Positions 33,450-45,648 of a stretch of 64,000 nt of DNA are shown in pieces; position 1 is the stretch's first letter, and every line of letters begins with the position of its first letter. The notes under the pieces were generated by a model. The model was not told the origin of the DNA. It made no database searches and worked only from the letters and a program-made list of their open reading frames with translations. The stretch lies in NCBI GenBank assembly GCA_029641185.1, contig JAPWGK010000020.1, positions 682,001-746,000 of the forward strand, read 5' to 3'. Both the position numbers and the translations under genes were made by a program. The stretch is from Pseudofabraea citricarpa. Lineage: Eukaryota; Ascomycota; Leotiomycetes; Helotiales; Dermateaceae.

Positions 33450-34688
33450 GAAGGGTACTCGTGGTTACTCAAGGATGTTTGTGAGTGTTGGTTTGAATGG
33501 GAAAGGTGCTTCAAATACTCAGAATATGGCGCATGGCTCATTTCTCTTTGTTTCGTTTTCGCGCAATACCCCAATCGATGTACATCTCATACAGGAGGAG
33601 AGGAGGCGAGGTGGAGCCATCTTGAGTCCATCACAACAAAGCAGCTTTGCAAATTCTCGGCGAGAGAAATACTGCAAATAGACATGTAAAGATAACCAGA
33701 ACACCCCAATGAAATCAAATGTGTTCTTACAACTGTACTGTACTATTTTGGAAAGGGACTGCTTCATAACCAGTGAGGCCCAGGACCACAAGTAAACAAA
33801 TGCTCGCCCTGAATTATTGCAGCAGCAAACTCTTTGTGCAAGCCCACTGCAGGCATCATCATCAGTATCAATCAATGCCAGTAAAGTAAAGTAGTTGATA
33901 GGCACCCAGGAAGCAAGGAAGTAAGGCTTTAATCACAAAAGGTTGCTGTAAGCTACACAAGAGCTACGGGAGTCAAATCAAGCTTTCTGAATCCAACAAG
34001 CAGAATCCACAAGAGGTAAAGAAACCAAGAAACCAAGAAACCAAGGTCTCATCAGCCTGCCAGGCCGAGTACATCAGACAGAGAGTCAAATCAAGCTTTC
34101 CACATTTCCGATCCCCCTATCACCCCATCCCAACTCCCAGCTCCAAACTGCAGCTAACATAACTTCCCAGACCAGAACTCCACAAAAGCGCTCTCATTCT
34201 ATCAGTGACATCGCATCGCAGCAGGCCTAAAAAAAGAAAGAAAAGGGGAGAGGGACCACTTATCTCCACAAAATCCCTTCCCGAGTCCCGCAGAATGTCT
34301 CCTCTCGCTCGCGTAAACCCTGCACGGCAGTGAGGATGTGAAAGTGGATCACTCTCGACTCAATGTCTGGTAAAGCGCAGCACCTCTCATCGTTCCTTTA
34401 TGCTTTGCGACGCTTCTGGGAGGGTTTTTGAGTCGTGGGTATCAAATGTCGTCCCTCCTCCTCCTCCCTTGCTCTACCATTCCAGCAGACGACGTAACTT
34501 CGAAAAGAGTCAAGCGTTGCAACCCATATCTCGATGGGCTGCTACAAGAACTTCTTCACATGAGGTTTTGGAGGAGAGCTGCGCAATCTCGCAGTGGGGT
34601 CCCCCGTGTAGAGTCGTCATCGCGAAAGATCTGCTCAGTATCATGATGTAAAGATGAAACGGAAGGGCTGAGGATCTTCGGGATCTAT

Positions 34689-34895
34689 TCAGTTGATTGT
34701 AAGCTTTCGCCGAGCATCCAACGCCTCTTGCCTTTCTTGTTTACTCAATGTTTGACCGTCATATAGAAGAGAGCCCTTCTTGGCTGGCTCATCTCCATCG
34801 CCCAAAGCTAGGTATGACAACGTGGACATCGGCTCTGGATCTGCAAATATATGAGTTTTGGCGAGCTGCCGCATAGCCTCTCTCTTGTACCAGCA
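34689..34895 (-). pseudogene. possible 3' exon or gene remnant
   Basis: A minus-strand frame of about 68 codons ends in TGA. It reads as ordinary protein (ECWYKREAMRQLAKTHIF, later LSKQERQEALDARRKL), with balanced composition and a helical charged end. Upstream it meets a stop, but a CATAG that could be a splice acceptor lies just before it. I could not find a convincing upstream exon and do not recognise the family. It may be the last exon of a decayed gene. Confidence 0.25.
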
Positions 34896-35438
34896 TTCCG
34901 CAACTCAACTATGCCGCTGGGTTATCGTACATAAGTAATGTGATGTTGATCAAGTTGATCGTCTAGGAATCTAAATCTACAAGGCTGCAGGTATTAGCTA
35001 GGTACAATATCCACAAGATAAAATGAAAGAGTTTGAAGAGAATACGCGATCATATCAGAGCTTGCCTTTTGCTGCTGCAAACCAATACCCTCCCTCTCCA
35101 TCAATCATTCTCTCCAGGACGTGCGACACTGTTACTGGATTCCTCATCAGCACGCAGCGTTGTCAGCGGGGAGGTTGTGGGACTGTTACTTTGGGCACCT
35201 AGCCCGGAGAAGTAGGCTTGGGGCGTAGAACTAGACCAGATAGCTCACTCATGATGGCGATGTGAATAGCAGTGGTAATGGTGCCGACATCGACAGGAGG
35301 TGGAGGTAAAGCAGCCGGTACGAAATCCAGATGAGGAGATATATTGGCAACTCATTGAATAGAGGGCGCAAGATCCACCAAGCTCTTGTCTAGATAGAAT
35401 CTTATGCATTGAAGCAGTCCTGTTCGAACATAGTATAC

Positions 35439-35484
35439 CCTCAATATCAAACATGACCACTGCATATGTGGGAAACTCAGCCAT
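35439..35484 (-). pseudogene. possible HAD-type (enolase-phosphatase E1-like) N-terminal remnant
   Basis: An ATG is followed by MAEFPTYAVVMFDIEG, which closely resembles the start of fungal enolase-phosphatase E1 (methionine salvage), where DIEG is the first HAD motif. A GT donor (GTATAC) follows directly. Beyond it only a short SLVDLA-like match in a shifted frame can be seen before a stop; the rest of the enzyme is absent. It is either a decayed copy or chance. Confidence 0.25.
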
Positions 35485-36800
35485 AGAACTAAAGAGGTAA
35501 ATAATCTGTAACACCTTTTTCGTTCTCTAATGTAGCCCATCGCAAACTTCCTGTATGCCATCTCAACACCAATCCCCCCTTTTTTATTTGGTGACGGCGA
35601 CGACGTTAGAGCGCGCCATGGCAACCCCCTTTTCCAGCTCGCTTACTTTGAGATTTTCACAAGCCATCCATCCATGCACCATTATGAAAGAGGGGGGAAA
35701 AAACCAGGTTGCGTTATCGAATGCAAGGCAATAGAGATTCCACCTCATCTAATTTCGCTTTGGTTCTTGTTGAATTCTGAAGGAGGCCCTGGTGCCGTGT
35801 TGCGAACTTGCGGCGGCGCACTGTCGCATCGTGACATCGTCAAACTCGCGCGGCTGATGGGCTTCATGTCGCTTAAGTCGAGATTGAGATGAGGTTGAGG
35901 GCGATCTGTGGGCTTTCGCTCGCTTACTTCTCATTTCCCTTGCAATCATGCGAATGCGACACAGAAGGCCTACACAGAGTAGCAATGTCCCGCGCATGAA
36001 TCACCTTGAACAATTGTTCGTCAATAAAAGAAGTTTCATGGGCGAGGAAGAAAATGTTCATTCATTCATATTCCCCGATCCTCGTTTCTACTTATCCTTC
36101 ATCTCTATTCTTTCTCAGAAGGTTGAAGGTAAACAGAAACCATAGTGTCGAAAGATCCCAGGTAAACAAGGTAAACTCCCACTCATCTCTGATGAGAATG
36201 CAAAAAACCCCCGGATACCCTTTGCACCAATAGTATAGAAAACCGTACAGCGTCCAAGTCCTGTAAGGCCAAGAAGAGAGGAGGCATTGACGTCTCCTGG
36301 TTGCTTTCCCTCGAAACATATACACATATTGACGATATGCAACGAATCAATGTGCTGTATGTAAAAGTCCCTTCCCTACAACCCTCCAGAAATGAACATA
36401 TAGAATATAAGCAGCAGAAATTTCCCATGACGCCATGCAAAATGCTTTGAGAACAGAAGCCAGAACAAACGAACGTGCGCACTTGATGTGCTGGGTATGA
36501 AATTCCAAGCGGAAAGAAAAAGGCCTCAAACATGCAATGCGATGTTTCTTATACAGAGTATCGAATGTTGTGCGAGAAAAGGAGACCACAAGGTCTGATG
36601 TTCTTGATCCTCAGGCTAGTTGTGGACCGATGACATGATGCGAGCTTATCGATGTGATATCACATTCGACTCGTATGCCAGAATATGGTTTAAGAACTGG
36701 CCAAGAAATGTTAATTAAATTGAATCCGGGTAAAAAGTGGTCTGAAGGAGAAACAAACCTTGGCCTAAATAAGCTTCCGAATTGAGACATTGGTCGAAGT

Positions 36801-37376
36801 TTAATTGTCTCCCCAAATGCCACCACCAACGCTCTTGCTGATGCCAACTCCGACACCGATTGCAATCCCGATCACCAGGAGTGCAATCACAAGCTTAACG
36901 ATGATTCTCGTTCTCTTACTGTATCCGGCCATACAAGCGCACAACCCCCTCTTCTGTCTGGCCAATTTCATCTCCTTCTTCTTGCGTCTCATAGCTCCCT
37001 GACCTGGCCAAACGGTGCATTCCTTTGTAGTTGTGAAAGTCTTCAGCATCGACCCCTTGGTCTGCTCGGGTGTCAAGCAAGCTTCGACATCAGTGCTGTC
37101 TGAGTATGAAACGTTCTGGTTGGATTCGGTCTTGTGGGCCTCGAGGGAGTAGCGTGTGGTTGGGTGCGAGTAGAAAGCTGAGAACGGGTGGTTCTTCTCT
37201 GAGTTTGGGGAGGATGCCTGGGTTGGAGAAAGGGAATGGGTCGAGTCTACATCTTCGATGGTAGATAAGACGTGGGTGCGATTGGTAGGTGCCCGTGTAG
37301 GTGCTGGTTGTTCAATGGTGAGGCCATTGACATTGACAAGAGGCTCTGATGAGCTCTTCTCATTTAAGGAGTTCAT
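36801..37376 (-). CDS. tail-anchored-type protein with Cys-rich juxtamembrane segment
   Basis: 191 residues from the ATG at 37376; the frame is open further upstream but this is the first start with a normal A-rich context. The N-terminal 130 residues are polar and probably disordered. Next come a Lys/Arg cluster (MRRKKKEMKLARQKRG), CACMAGYSKR, and a single hydrophobic helix (IIVKLVIALLVIGIAIGVGVG) near the C-terminus. The basic and Cys-containing segment before the helix suggests a cytosolic N-terminus and possible lipidation. Of no named family that I know; small proteins of this design are common in filamentous ascomycetes. Confidence 0.7.
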   Translation of the reverse strand: MNSLNEKSSSEPLVNVNGLTIEQPAPTRAPTNRTHVLSTIEDVDSTHSLSPTQASSPNSEKNHPFSAFYSHPTTRYSLEAHKTESNQNVSYSDSTDVEACLTPEQTKGSMLKTFTTTKECTVWPGQGAMRRKKKEMKLARQKRGLCACMAGYSKRTRIIVKLVIALLVIGIAIGVGVGISKSVGGGIWGDN

Positions 37377-40300
37377 GATTGAAAGTGGGTTTCTTCTGTC
37401 GTGATATGGTTTCGTGGATGGTATCGTCAACCAACGACGCAGCTTCACAATTGGAGAAGTCGAGGGCACGATTCCCAGAAGCTGCTGGGTCCAGGTTATA
37501 GAATTTCCTTCCCAAAATGTGATCGGATGCAAGAGAAATAGAAGATGGCGCTCAATTGACGTTCAAGAGAATGGATGCTGCAGTATGGCCCTTGAGGTGA
37601 AGAGAAATGGCGGAACAGATGCAAGCAACAATCGATAGGGGGGTGATTTCCGAGGCGGATTCAGTGACAATGAAGTACTGAAGTGAATTTGAGAAGTCGA
37701 TTTGTTGTGAATTGTCGTCGATTATTGGCGTCTTGGATGGAGGGAGGGAGGAAGGAGTGGAAAGGTGGTAGGGGAATGGGGGAGAAGATGTAGTGGACTT
37801 CTTATGAGGGAATGAGTGAACGTGCTTTCCCAGTACCGTACCGTACCGTAGGGTATGTCTCTCTCAACAAGGTCTTGCCGCACCACAGGCTCACAGCATT
37901 CATTCACTCCACTCCACTCCACCACCCACAACCTACGACCCACGACCCGCGGGCACAGGCTCTCGACAGGCTGCATCTACAGTACCATGCGCATCGAATC
38001 GAGGCAAAGCCAGAGGCTAATCCACCGGGTGATCCTTTCCAGTTCCTATCTCGCTTGCGCCGGGATATCTTGGCTGGTGGCGGTTAAAGCAATTTGGAAG
38101 AGGATGCAATGCTAACTGTGCTAGGCTCAACCCTACCTACTGGACTACTCATTGGACTACCTAGTACCTATCCTAGAGCCACCACCGAACAGAGTGGTGG
38201 AGGACCTTGAAAGTCGAGGAACCAGAATCCACAAAGAAATGGGCCGTGGGGAAATAGGGCCGCCAGCGCTCTCCTTCAACTCCTTTTCTCGAAGACGGCA
38301 CGAGCGTTTGCGGCGACCACCACACCGCACCGCACCGTCCACGATGCTCGACGAGCGGAACAACTACTAGCTGGCTGGCCTCACCTTCTGGGGGATGGTG
38401 GCTACATGCGATAATAATAATGGTGGAGGCAAAATCTATAGCATGGCAGCAGCGCTGTCACTCGCGGTTGAGGAGAGACCTAGCACGAGGGCAGAGGGTT
38501 ATGCAGCAGCACTGCACCCTCCTTGCTGCTTCAGGTCTAGGTTACCCATAACCATCCACGACAGGCCTCAACGTGGCCATGTCATCCAATCGATACCTGC
38601 GGGTGGGTGTTCTGGGTGTTCAGGGTGATCTGAGCCACTGTAGCCACCCTTTTGACAGCTCATGTCTCGCCGTCTCTCTCGCACTGAGTCGTACATCGCA
38701 AACACCAAACAAAACCATCATTCGATGATCGTCACAGCAATGCCGTGCTATCAAATTAAGCCGCTTCCCCTCGAAAATTTCGGCGCACATCTCACCACCA
38801 TGCTCATCTCCTGAAGGCCTCTCGACAATGCCTGTCGTCATTTCAGTTCTAAGCACCAACGGCAGATGCAAGGTGCAAGATAAACTAGGCCATAGGGTTA
38901 TGCAAGCTTCTCTAATTATACGCCAAGCTCCAATCGCTGCCTCGCTGTGTGTTTAGGCTCGGATCTCCCCATGTAAAAACACGTTCGGGGGACAATCTCG
39001 GGATCAAAAGAGGGTCTAGCCAGATCTAACCCGCTGCGACAGTGCGAAGAAGCTCGACTTGGAGAGGCAAGCCACCTGAATTGCACGATAAGAAATGACC
39101 AGGTCGTGGATGGGGGAAGGCAATTAAGGCAAGAGGGGAACAAGCCGGCGCATCTGGGAGTCTGGCCGGTTCAATTGGACATATGCAGACGCCGACGCCG
39201 CTAAATTCAACTATTGAACAATCGCATCAATTCTCTACCATCTATAACCATAATCTCGTCGGGCGCAAATCTTAGAAAGTGGGAATTTTCCAGAAGAAAC
39301 CGTCATGTGCCATTCGTTACAGATGACAAGACGGTGTACCACTGTGCTTGGGAAATACCAAGACACAAAGAATGAACCCCGAATTTGAATGCAGCCAAGC
39401 GACACGACTCGAGGTGGCATTTTAACTGTCTCGCTGTTCAAATGTTGGTGCTTCTAGAAGTGCTGGTTAGTCTGGATACAGATAAGTGCCATCGAGGAGC
39501 ACTGGGTCTAGAAGCAATCCGCCGCTTGCTGGATCTACTTTTCCTATCTTCGCCGTATTTTGCGGCCTATCTTGACTTCCTTGAAACGTCTCTGCCTCTT
39601 GAGTCTTGATGCTTCTACCTGATACAGAGCTGTATGCGAAAGCATGGAAGGGTTCCTTCGTTGTGGTAAGGAGGAGCAGTACGGAGTACTTTACGCGCGT
39701 CCACTCGCCTCTGAAGCTTAATCAAGGAATCTGCTCTCGCTCTGGGTTGTATTTTCACGTGATTGGCTCACAAGGAGTTCCATAGTCCAACAACCGCATT
39801 TTGAAGTTCTGAGAACCTTTGTGGGAGTGCGCAAACCTGTTTCCTTGGAGGTCCTGTAGGAACTGTCACTTCTGTATCACGTGATGATGACGGGGAATCT
39901 AAGACAAAGCTTCAAATACTGAACTTCAACACATTCTAATAACAGAAACATAACGGCTCGAATTTCAATCCCCAAGAACTCCACTGGTAATTATCCACAA
40001 AAATCAGAAACATATCACAAACATTTTTAATGCCTCAGATCCACCATGCTTGCAATCTTCATAGTATTTCCTTGGAAAGATACTACATCATGAAGTCATA
40101 GTTCATACTTTCTTGATCGACGAAAGTTTGAAGTCCCAATGAAAACAGTCGCATAAAATGCCAACGAGGCTCAGCTTTGCAGCGTCCGCCCTGTCACATA
40201 TTCAGAGTTCATACAGCTCAACCCATCTTAAGGTCAAAGCTTTTTTTTTTTTTTAACAATGTTAACACTAACAGCAGCAAGCATCACAAGGAATATCTTT

Positions 40301-40455
40301 CTTGTAGGAAAGCTTTTGCAATGAGGAAACGACCATAACTAATGTTTTACTTTGAGCTTGGCTTATACATCGAGCCCTACAGATCTCAATTCAATCTAAA
40401 TAACAGCAATAACTATCTACGTTTCTAAAAATGGGCTTTTTTTTACCCTGAGTAA
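37377..40455. other. 3-kb gene-free region
   Basis: No supported gene. The proximal part (to about 37900) should be the leader and promoter of the tail-anchored gene. A GTACC repeat lies at 37833-37850 and CACTC repeats at 37905-37925. AT content rises from about 39850, with a T-run at 40243-40254. Confidence 0.5.
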
Positions 40456-41604
40456 CTAGCTTTTTTTTTTCTCCTCTTTGACTGGCCATTGCCACTTGTA
40501 TTCGTCTAGGAGATCATAACTGTCTGGCTCTGTAATATTGGAATCATTCGGGTAGTTCCGCCTCCTTTCCAGCTCATCGTGCATTTTCTGAAGAACTTCA
40601 CTCCAACTACATCCTTGCTTCCACAATTCCACCTGAAGTCTTGGTCGGGCATGAGTATAGCGGGCGTCCGCGGATCTAGACCTGATCTTCTCCCAGTTTG
40701 TAGGACGAAATGGAGAATGTTGTCGCCTTATGACGTCCACATTAGGGCCACGCTTCACGACTATCAAGGTATCGTATTCTGGTTCCCACCACGATGTTCG
40801 GCCATTAAGAAGCTCAAAAATACGTTCTCTCTTCTCTGCCGACCGAGGGTTCACATGATAATCCGCGCGCTCTAGAGCACGTACACTCGATATGGAACTT
40901 CGTGTTGCACGATAGACTGCGACGCTGCCTCCTGACGCAATGCCATCACGCTCACGTAAAATTGCCTCCAATTTAGGCTGTGTCAAAGCTCCCTCCCGTT
41001 CTAGAAACCCGTACGAGCTGCTCCAATCGAAATTGACAGTATCAAAACTGGGAGTGAGGTAGTATAATTCCTTCCACTTAACACCTGTTCGAACAGCGTC
41101 TTGAAGAAAACAAGGCACATGTGGGCACCCCTCAGTAGTAGATAGCACAGTGAGCGTGTCAAGTTTCAGTGCTGGGACAAGCCCTATAGCGTACCCGAAC
41201 GAGGCACATTCTCCCCCTCGCCATGGTCCAGGAAAACAATAAGCAGGAATAAAAGATCCAGCAACACGCACATGCCGAATTTGTGTGGTGATCTTCTCAG
41301 GCAACGCACACAACCTGTCGAGGAGCGTCACCATGTCTTCGAAGTTGAAAAGCACTCGGCTGATCCAATGCCTGCGACCCTCTGCCCATGTCTTCCTGCA
41401 AACATACAGAATAGCGAAGGATTGTTCGTTGGGCTTCATTGTGACGGTCGTGGTCCTCCCGGTCTTTCTTTTGCCGTATGTGAGTCGTGTCATGGAGAAT
41501 ACGTGTTTGATAATCATTACGCGGAGCTCACTCGAGAGGCCCATCAGCGTAGGGTCATTCTGACGGCCTTGCATTTTCGCTTGACGACTGAGATTGACCG
41601 CCAT
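40456..41604 (-). CDS. F-box/2EXR-like protein
   Basis: An intronless frame of 382 residues from an ATG at 41604. Near the N-terminus, LMGLSSELRVMIIKHVFSM (about residues 20-38) resembles the F-box/2EXR opening helix, and FAILYVCRKTWAEGRRHW follows at the position where these proteins carry a conserved VCRxxxxEA-type helix. The remainder has mixed beta/alpha character with many Trp and Arg and ends in a Lys-rich tail. Role unknown. Coding GC is higher than both flanks, which supports a functional gene in a gene-poor stretch. Confidence 0.75.
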   Translation of the reverse strand: MAVNLSRQAKMQGRQNDPTLMGLSSELRVMIIKHVFSMTRLTYGKRKTGRTTTVTMKPNEQSFAILYVCRKTWAEGRRHWISRVLFNFEDMVTLLDRLCALPEKITTQIRHVRVAGSFIPAYCFPGPWRGGECASFGYAIGLVPALKLDTLTVLSTTEGCPHVPCFLQDAVRTGVKWKELYYLTPSFDTVNFDWSSSYGFLEREGALTQPKLEAILRERDGIASGGSVAVYRATRSSISSVRALERADYHVNPRSAEKRERIFELLNGRTSWWEPEYDTLIVVKRGPNVDVIRRQHSPFRPTNWEKIRSRSADARYTHARPRLQVELWKQGCSWSEVLQKMHDELERRRNYPNDSNITEPDSYDLLDEYKWQWPVKEEKKKS

Positions 41605-44600
41605 GATTCGAGTATGATGTTTTTGGATGGGAGGTTTGGTCGTTGAAACGTGCTCTCAGCTGAAGAAATATGTCGATTCAAAATTAAAATGTTGAGAAAC
41701 TTGAGTTTGTGAGGGCTTGAGTTGGCTCTCCGGTTAAGCGACTAGTGCAAGATGGTCTACCATGAACATTGAACACCCTTATGGCCGAGGCGATCTCGCC
41801 AAAGAGCATAGCGCAGCAGTCTTCACAGGACATCGAAAGGGCCCAACATATCAAGGTAGATTCCTAGGCTTCATGGCTCGGTTGGTCACAATTTACCTTC
41901 CAAAGGTTCGTTAGCCAGAAGAGCCTGTCTGTTTTTGGCGATGGAAGCAGAGATCAAGGCGTGGGGAAGGTTTCCCTATCGACATATCAAAAGAGTGGCA
42001 AGACAAACTTTCGCGAAAGAGCGTCTTAAAGGCTGCCTTGAAGAATAGGACGGAGTGGTTCGCCATATTTCTTATGGTTATACGATGGGAGAAAAGCTCG
42101 CACGAGCAGACCTGATATAACAGTAGTATGTTTAGGTAATGTCCCCTCAAGATATCAGCGACCTTAAATCTCTGCAGCAGTTGAAGTTCCTCCAGGCATC
42201 CAGAACTGTGTGCTTTCACAAAGAGTATTTGGCACTTGAGAATCACCTTCATGTCTGAACTCCACTTCCAGCAAAGCGACAGCGATCATCACCTTGTTCT
42301 TCGAAACCTAGTACTAGGAATAGAGAGATCAAACGTAATGAAAACAGTACACTCATATCTTCATCTTGCCTAAGGTGAGAGTCTGTTAAGGCTGGAGATT
42401 AGATTTGTGAATATATCGAGCTACTTGTACGATTATCGATGTTACTGCTGGGTTTGGAATATGATTACGGAGGGCATACTTCTCTTGATTGGAAGAAATA
42501 TAGACTGCCCCCTGAAGGATTGTTCTTTAGTTGATGAGATGTGACATAGGCTATATTGTATGCTTGCTGCGATCGAGGCCGATCGCCGTATGTGGATGGT
42601 GGAATAGTACAAGGTTACTTCTTGATTAGAACAATACGCAAAACTTAAATTCGGAATGAATATTATCGGATCAAACCCATGTGGTCAAGTAGCAGTGTAT
42701 ATTTTGGGGGTATTAGAATACCCTCCGAATCCTCGTCGTGATATCTGAACTTGGAAAGGAATGACTGACTACTTGGTTTTTAAACAAACATGCTGGAATT
42801 AAGGCTATAGCTGTTGACATAGCATGCGGTTCTATCATATCATACATCTACATAGCATTTCTTTAGCTGATCTTCATACATATCCGATAATGAATTTCAT
42901 TTCTGATATTAAACAGTGCGTGATTAATTACAAAGTGCTTTCAACATACTCGATGCGTTCTGTACGTTTTGTGAATTCCTCGGCTATCTATTTCTTCAGA
43001 GTTATCAAGAAATCCTCATTTGACTGTGACTTCTTTGTTACTTCGCTCGGTGTTCTATGCGTTTTCATGTCTAAATATTTGGAACCAAATTTTCAAGAAT
43101 TTGAATGAGGTAGTAGTACCTCTGGGTGATTCCTTCGAGAGTCGGCGCTAATTACAACTTGTCAGATCTTGTTTTCTTTTTCTTGTTCTTTTTCTCTCCG
43201 GGTAATGGAGGGACTGATTTGAGGTTCGCTCATCTTTCTAAATCTAAATACTCTTCTCTGTATACATGCGATTGGATTCTTATGTTCCATTTCTTCTACA
43301 TGCGTTAGGTCATGTACTACCTTGACTCTACTAATAATCCTGTTAATACGGTATCCGTCGGGTCGCTGCTTAATCTCAAATTTCCTCCGGCGAGCATAGA
43401 CCGGTGAATCATCGGGTTCTGCCCATGACCATGGAATTCAATGCCTGAAATCCTCCACGGGAGAAGATATGAGGTGATCCTCAGTTGTGAATAAGGGATC
43501 CTTTGAATGGAAAACTTTGAAGGTGGATTAGATGTGGTATAGTACTGTGGCATAAAATCCAACGTTTCAAGGTAAAATTCATCGAGAAGATAGGATGGTA
43601 AATAGATGTTCAATCTAAGTTATTTCTGGGACAACCAGGGATGTGAGCAATGCCTTGGCGGAAATCTGCTGAATCACAACAGGCTTGGTAATTTAGACTC
43701 ACAGATTCATTACATATCAATACTTTGAGTAAATATCTCGATGAGATATTTAGGACTGGAATATTGTGCTGTATTGGAGTTTCATTTCGAGTCAATTGAG
43801 CATATGGTTGGAGAGAAGCGAGAGCCCCTTTCCCATTCCCTCGCTAACGTCGGCCGGGCGATGGACTAGCGGTCACTAGCGCGGCGCCAATTTTCTTTTT
43901 CGCATATCAAGTCTCGCGCTCTCTCGCTCTTCTTTCCTTCGGCATCAAAAAGTATCGGTGCCATGCCACGACCTCCACCTCGAATTCTCAACAGTGGTGT
44001 GTTGCCAGCACCCGTCCGCGGGTGTGGGGCGCTGTAGAAGGATCTCAATATCCCCGATAGGAAGTTTGTTTTCCGTTTATCCTCTTCATTGAGGATAATG
44101 GGATTCGAATGTCGATGACGGGACACAAACCAGACCTTGTGTTGGATCATGATTCTCACGAATGCGAGGGCGACGATGATGAATATTAATACGGAGAAGC
44201 ATGTATGGGAAGGACTATGGGTTGAAATAGTGGAGGAGAGAGCGGTCGAGGAAATAATAATACGAGATTTTTTCTGCAACCAGTCTTGGATCTTCGTTTG
44301 TGCGCTGCTGGGACCTTGTGAGAGTGCGATGATGAGATTGGGACCCCCATGGACCAGACACCTACCCACGATGCTGTTCGAATTTTTCAATTGTTCTGGA
44401 CGCGGTGTGAAGGCTGGCGAAGAGTTTTTACGCTGTGCCGACTTTTCGGATCACGGCCGAGATTGAGGTTGAGTTTCTTACGAACCTGCAACTTGTCCCT
44501 CTTTCACATCGGCACCGTTGAGGAATTCGGTCGGTTTACATTGTACATTCCTCGGGAGCTGGCACTGTTGAGCATGGCTGAACTCTGCGGCGATACCTCC

Positions 44601-44810
44601 GGCTCCTCATGGCCGTCACTGATCTCCTACATTCCAACGAGCATCACTGCCGTATGATATCTACGTTTCCTATCTTTCATCATGATGATTAATAATCATT
44701 CGCTTTTCATCTCCCTTCATTATTTGTTTCTTGTAACCTGTTCGTTCCATTTAGTTCCTTTTCATACCTTCCTAATATCTATCCCATCTTCACTATCCAT
44801 CACAGTCAGA
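41605..44810. other. AT-rich, gene-poor region
   Basis: 3.2 kb that is mostly AT-rich with many stops, apart from the BTB-like remnant listed separately. A minus-strand frame at 43866-44390 has one hydrophobic segment but no ATG before it, so it is not called. The composition fits old, mutated repeats or simply non-coding DNA. Confidence 0.45.
41911..42252 (-). pseudogene. possible degenerate BTB/POZ-domain gene remnant
   Basis: A 113-codon ATG-started frame contains FSHRITIRNMANHSVLFFKA and, soon after, FRESLSCHSFDM. This follows the BTB/POZ pattern (F-x-V-H-x3-L-x5-FF-x-A-x4-F-x-ES-x-L) known from fungal BTB proteins. The expected acidic strand before it is poorly preserved and the rest of a BTB domain does not follow, so it looks truncated. 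It lies in AT-rich, gene-poor DNA, which fits decay. Confidence 0.35.
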
Positions 44811-45305
44811 ATGGTCCCGTTACACGGAAATCCATTAGCTTCTAACCAATTGGAAACATCGACATGTAAGTTAAAACCTCCATCAGGTGCACAGCAGGAA
44901 GTTAAGCTCAAGACATCTATCCGCGCAGTTCTCTCTTCATCACCTACCGAGACGCTCTCCTCAGAAACCAAGATCCAATTGACTGGAGTCCCGAGAGCTG
45001 ATTTACTCCCCGCCCAACAAACTCTTCCTGCTATCTTCGCTCACCCGTTTCCTTCAGCACAACAGCCGCAGTCGGTGGAATACCCGCATTATCTTGCCCT
45101 GCCTAAGGATGTACAAGAGCATGCGAGCGTGGCCGAGCATCCTATCCAAGCGAGAAGAGAAGATGCATCCTTATCCTCGATAGAGCTGCGCTCGACTGCC
45201 GTAGGTGAGGCACAAGATAGTGGGGCATCAAGTGCATCCCTCTGTCGTCTCGTTCTCGCTGTTTGGATCGTAGCATGGCTGGGCTTGCTTGGAGTGCTTT
45301 CATAG
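44811..45305 (+). CDS. putative tail-anchored membrane protein
   Basis: 164 residues from the ATG at 44811 (context CAGAATGG). An in-frame ATG at 44682 would add a T-rich, hydrophobic stretch that looks more like an mRNA leader. The body is polar, Ser/Pro/Gln-rich and probably disordered. The C-terminus is one hydrophobic helix (LVLAVWIVAWLGLLGVLS) right before the stop, the layout of a tail-anchored protein inserted after translation into ER or another membrane. No family recognised. Moderate confidence because the sequence has no conserved motif. Confidence 0.5.
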   Translation: MVPLHGNPLASNQLETSTCKLKPPSGAQQEVKLKTSIRAVLSSSPTETLSSETKIQLTGVPRADLLPAQQTLPAIFAHPFPSAQQPQSVEYPHYLALPKDVQEHASVAEHPIQARREDASLSSIELRSTAVGEAQDSGASSASLCRLVLAVWIVAWLGLLGVLS

Positions 45306-45648
45306 CGACTATGTCGAACGGAATAGAGGGGTAGATTTGGTTTTTGTCTCGCTGGATTATTTTCTTGCTTTTTTCGCATTTCTTTTCTTCGGATCATCAG
45401 GTCAGGTCAGGTTGGGTCGGGTTGGATCATGGTGTTTTAGCATCTCGAGATACCCAAGCGTGTTTTAGCATCGCGATATACCCAGGCGCTTTTTGGTATT
45501 TATTGGGTGGATAGGATAGGCATTGGGAGTATACGGCTGTTGCATCGTTCTATGTTTGGTTTTGGTGGTGGTGGAAGCAGGTCTTCGGAAGTTCATTAGT
45601 ATTTGCTTATTCTTAGTTTCCGTCCAAAGAGTAAGACGTAGCTTCATT
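45306..45648. other. convergent 3' region
   Basis: A short spacer between the tail-anchored protein gene and the convergent nitronate monooxygenase gene. It contains GGTCAGGTCAGGTTGGGTCGGGTTGG-type short repeats near 45400-45425. It should hold both terminators. Confidence 0.5.

Larger units (their letters stand above)
33450..36800. other. gene-poor region with possible gene fragments
   Basis: 3.3 kb between the C2H2 gene and a small membrane protein. Most open frames are short and not protein-like. A triplicated AAACCAAG unit lies at 34020-34046. Two short minus-strand pieces look protein-like and are listed separately (34689-34895 and 35439-35484); together they suggest a decayed gene or genes. 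Confidence 0.45.

Noticed and set aside
43866..44390. 174-codon minus-strand frame with one hydrophobic helix
   Set aside because: It starts at TTG; no ATG lies before the hydrophobic part and no upstream exon could be joined with confidence.
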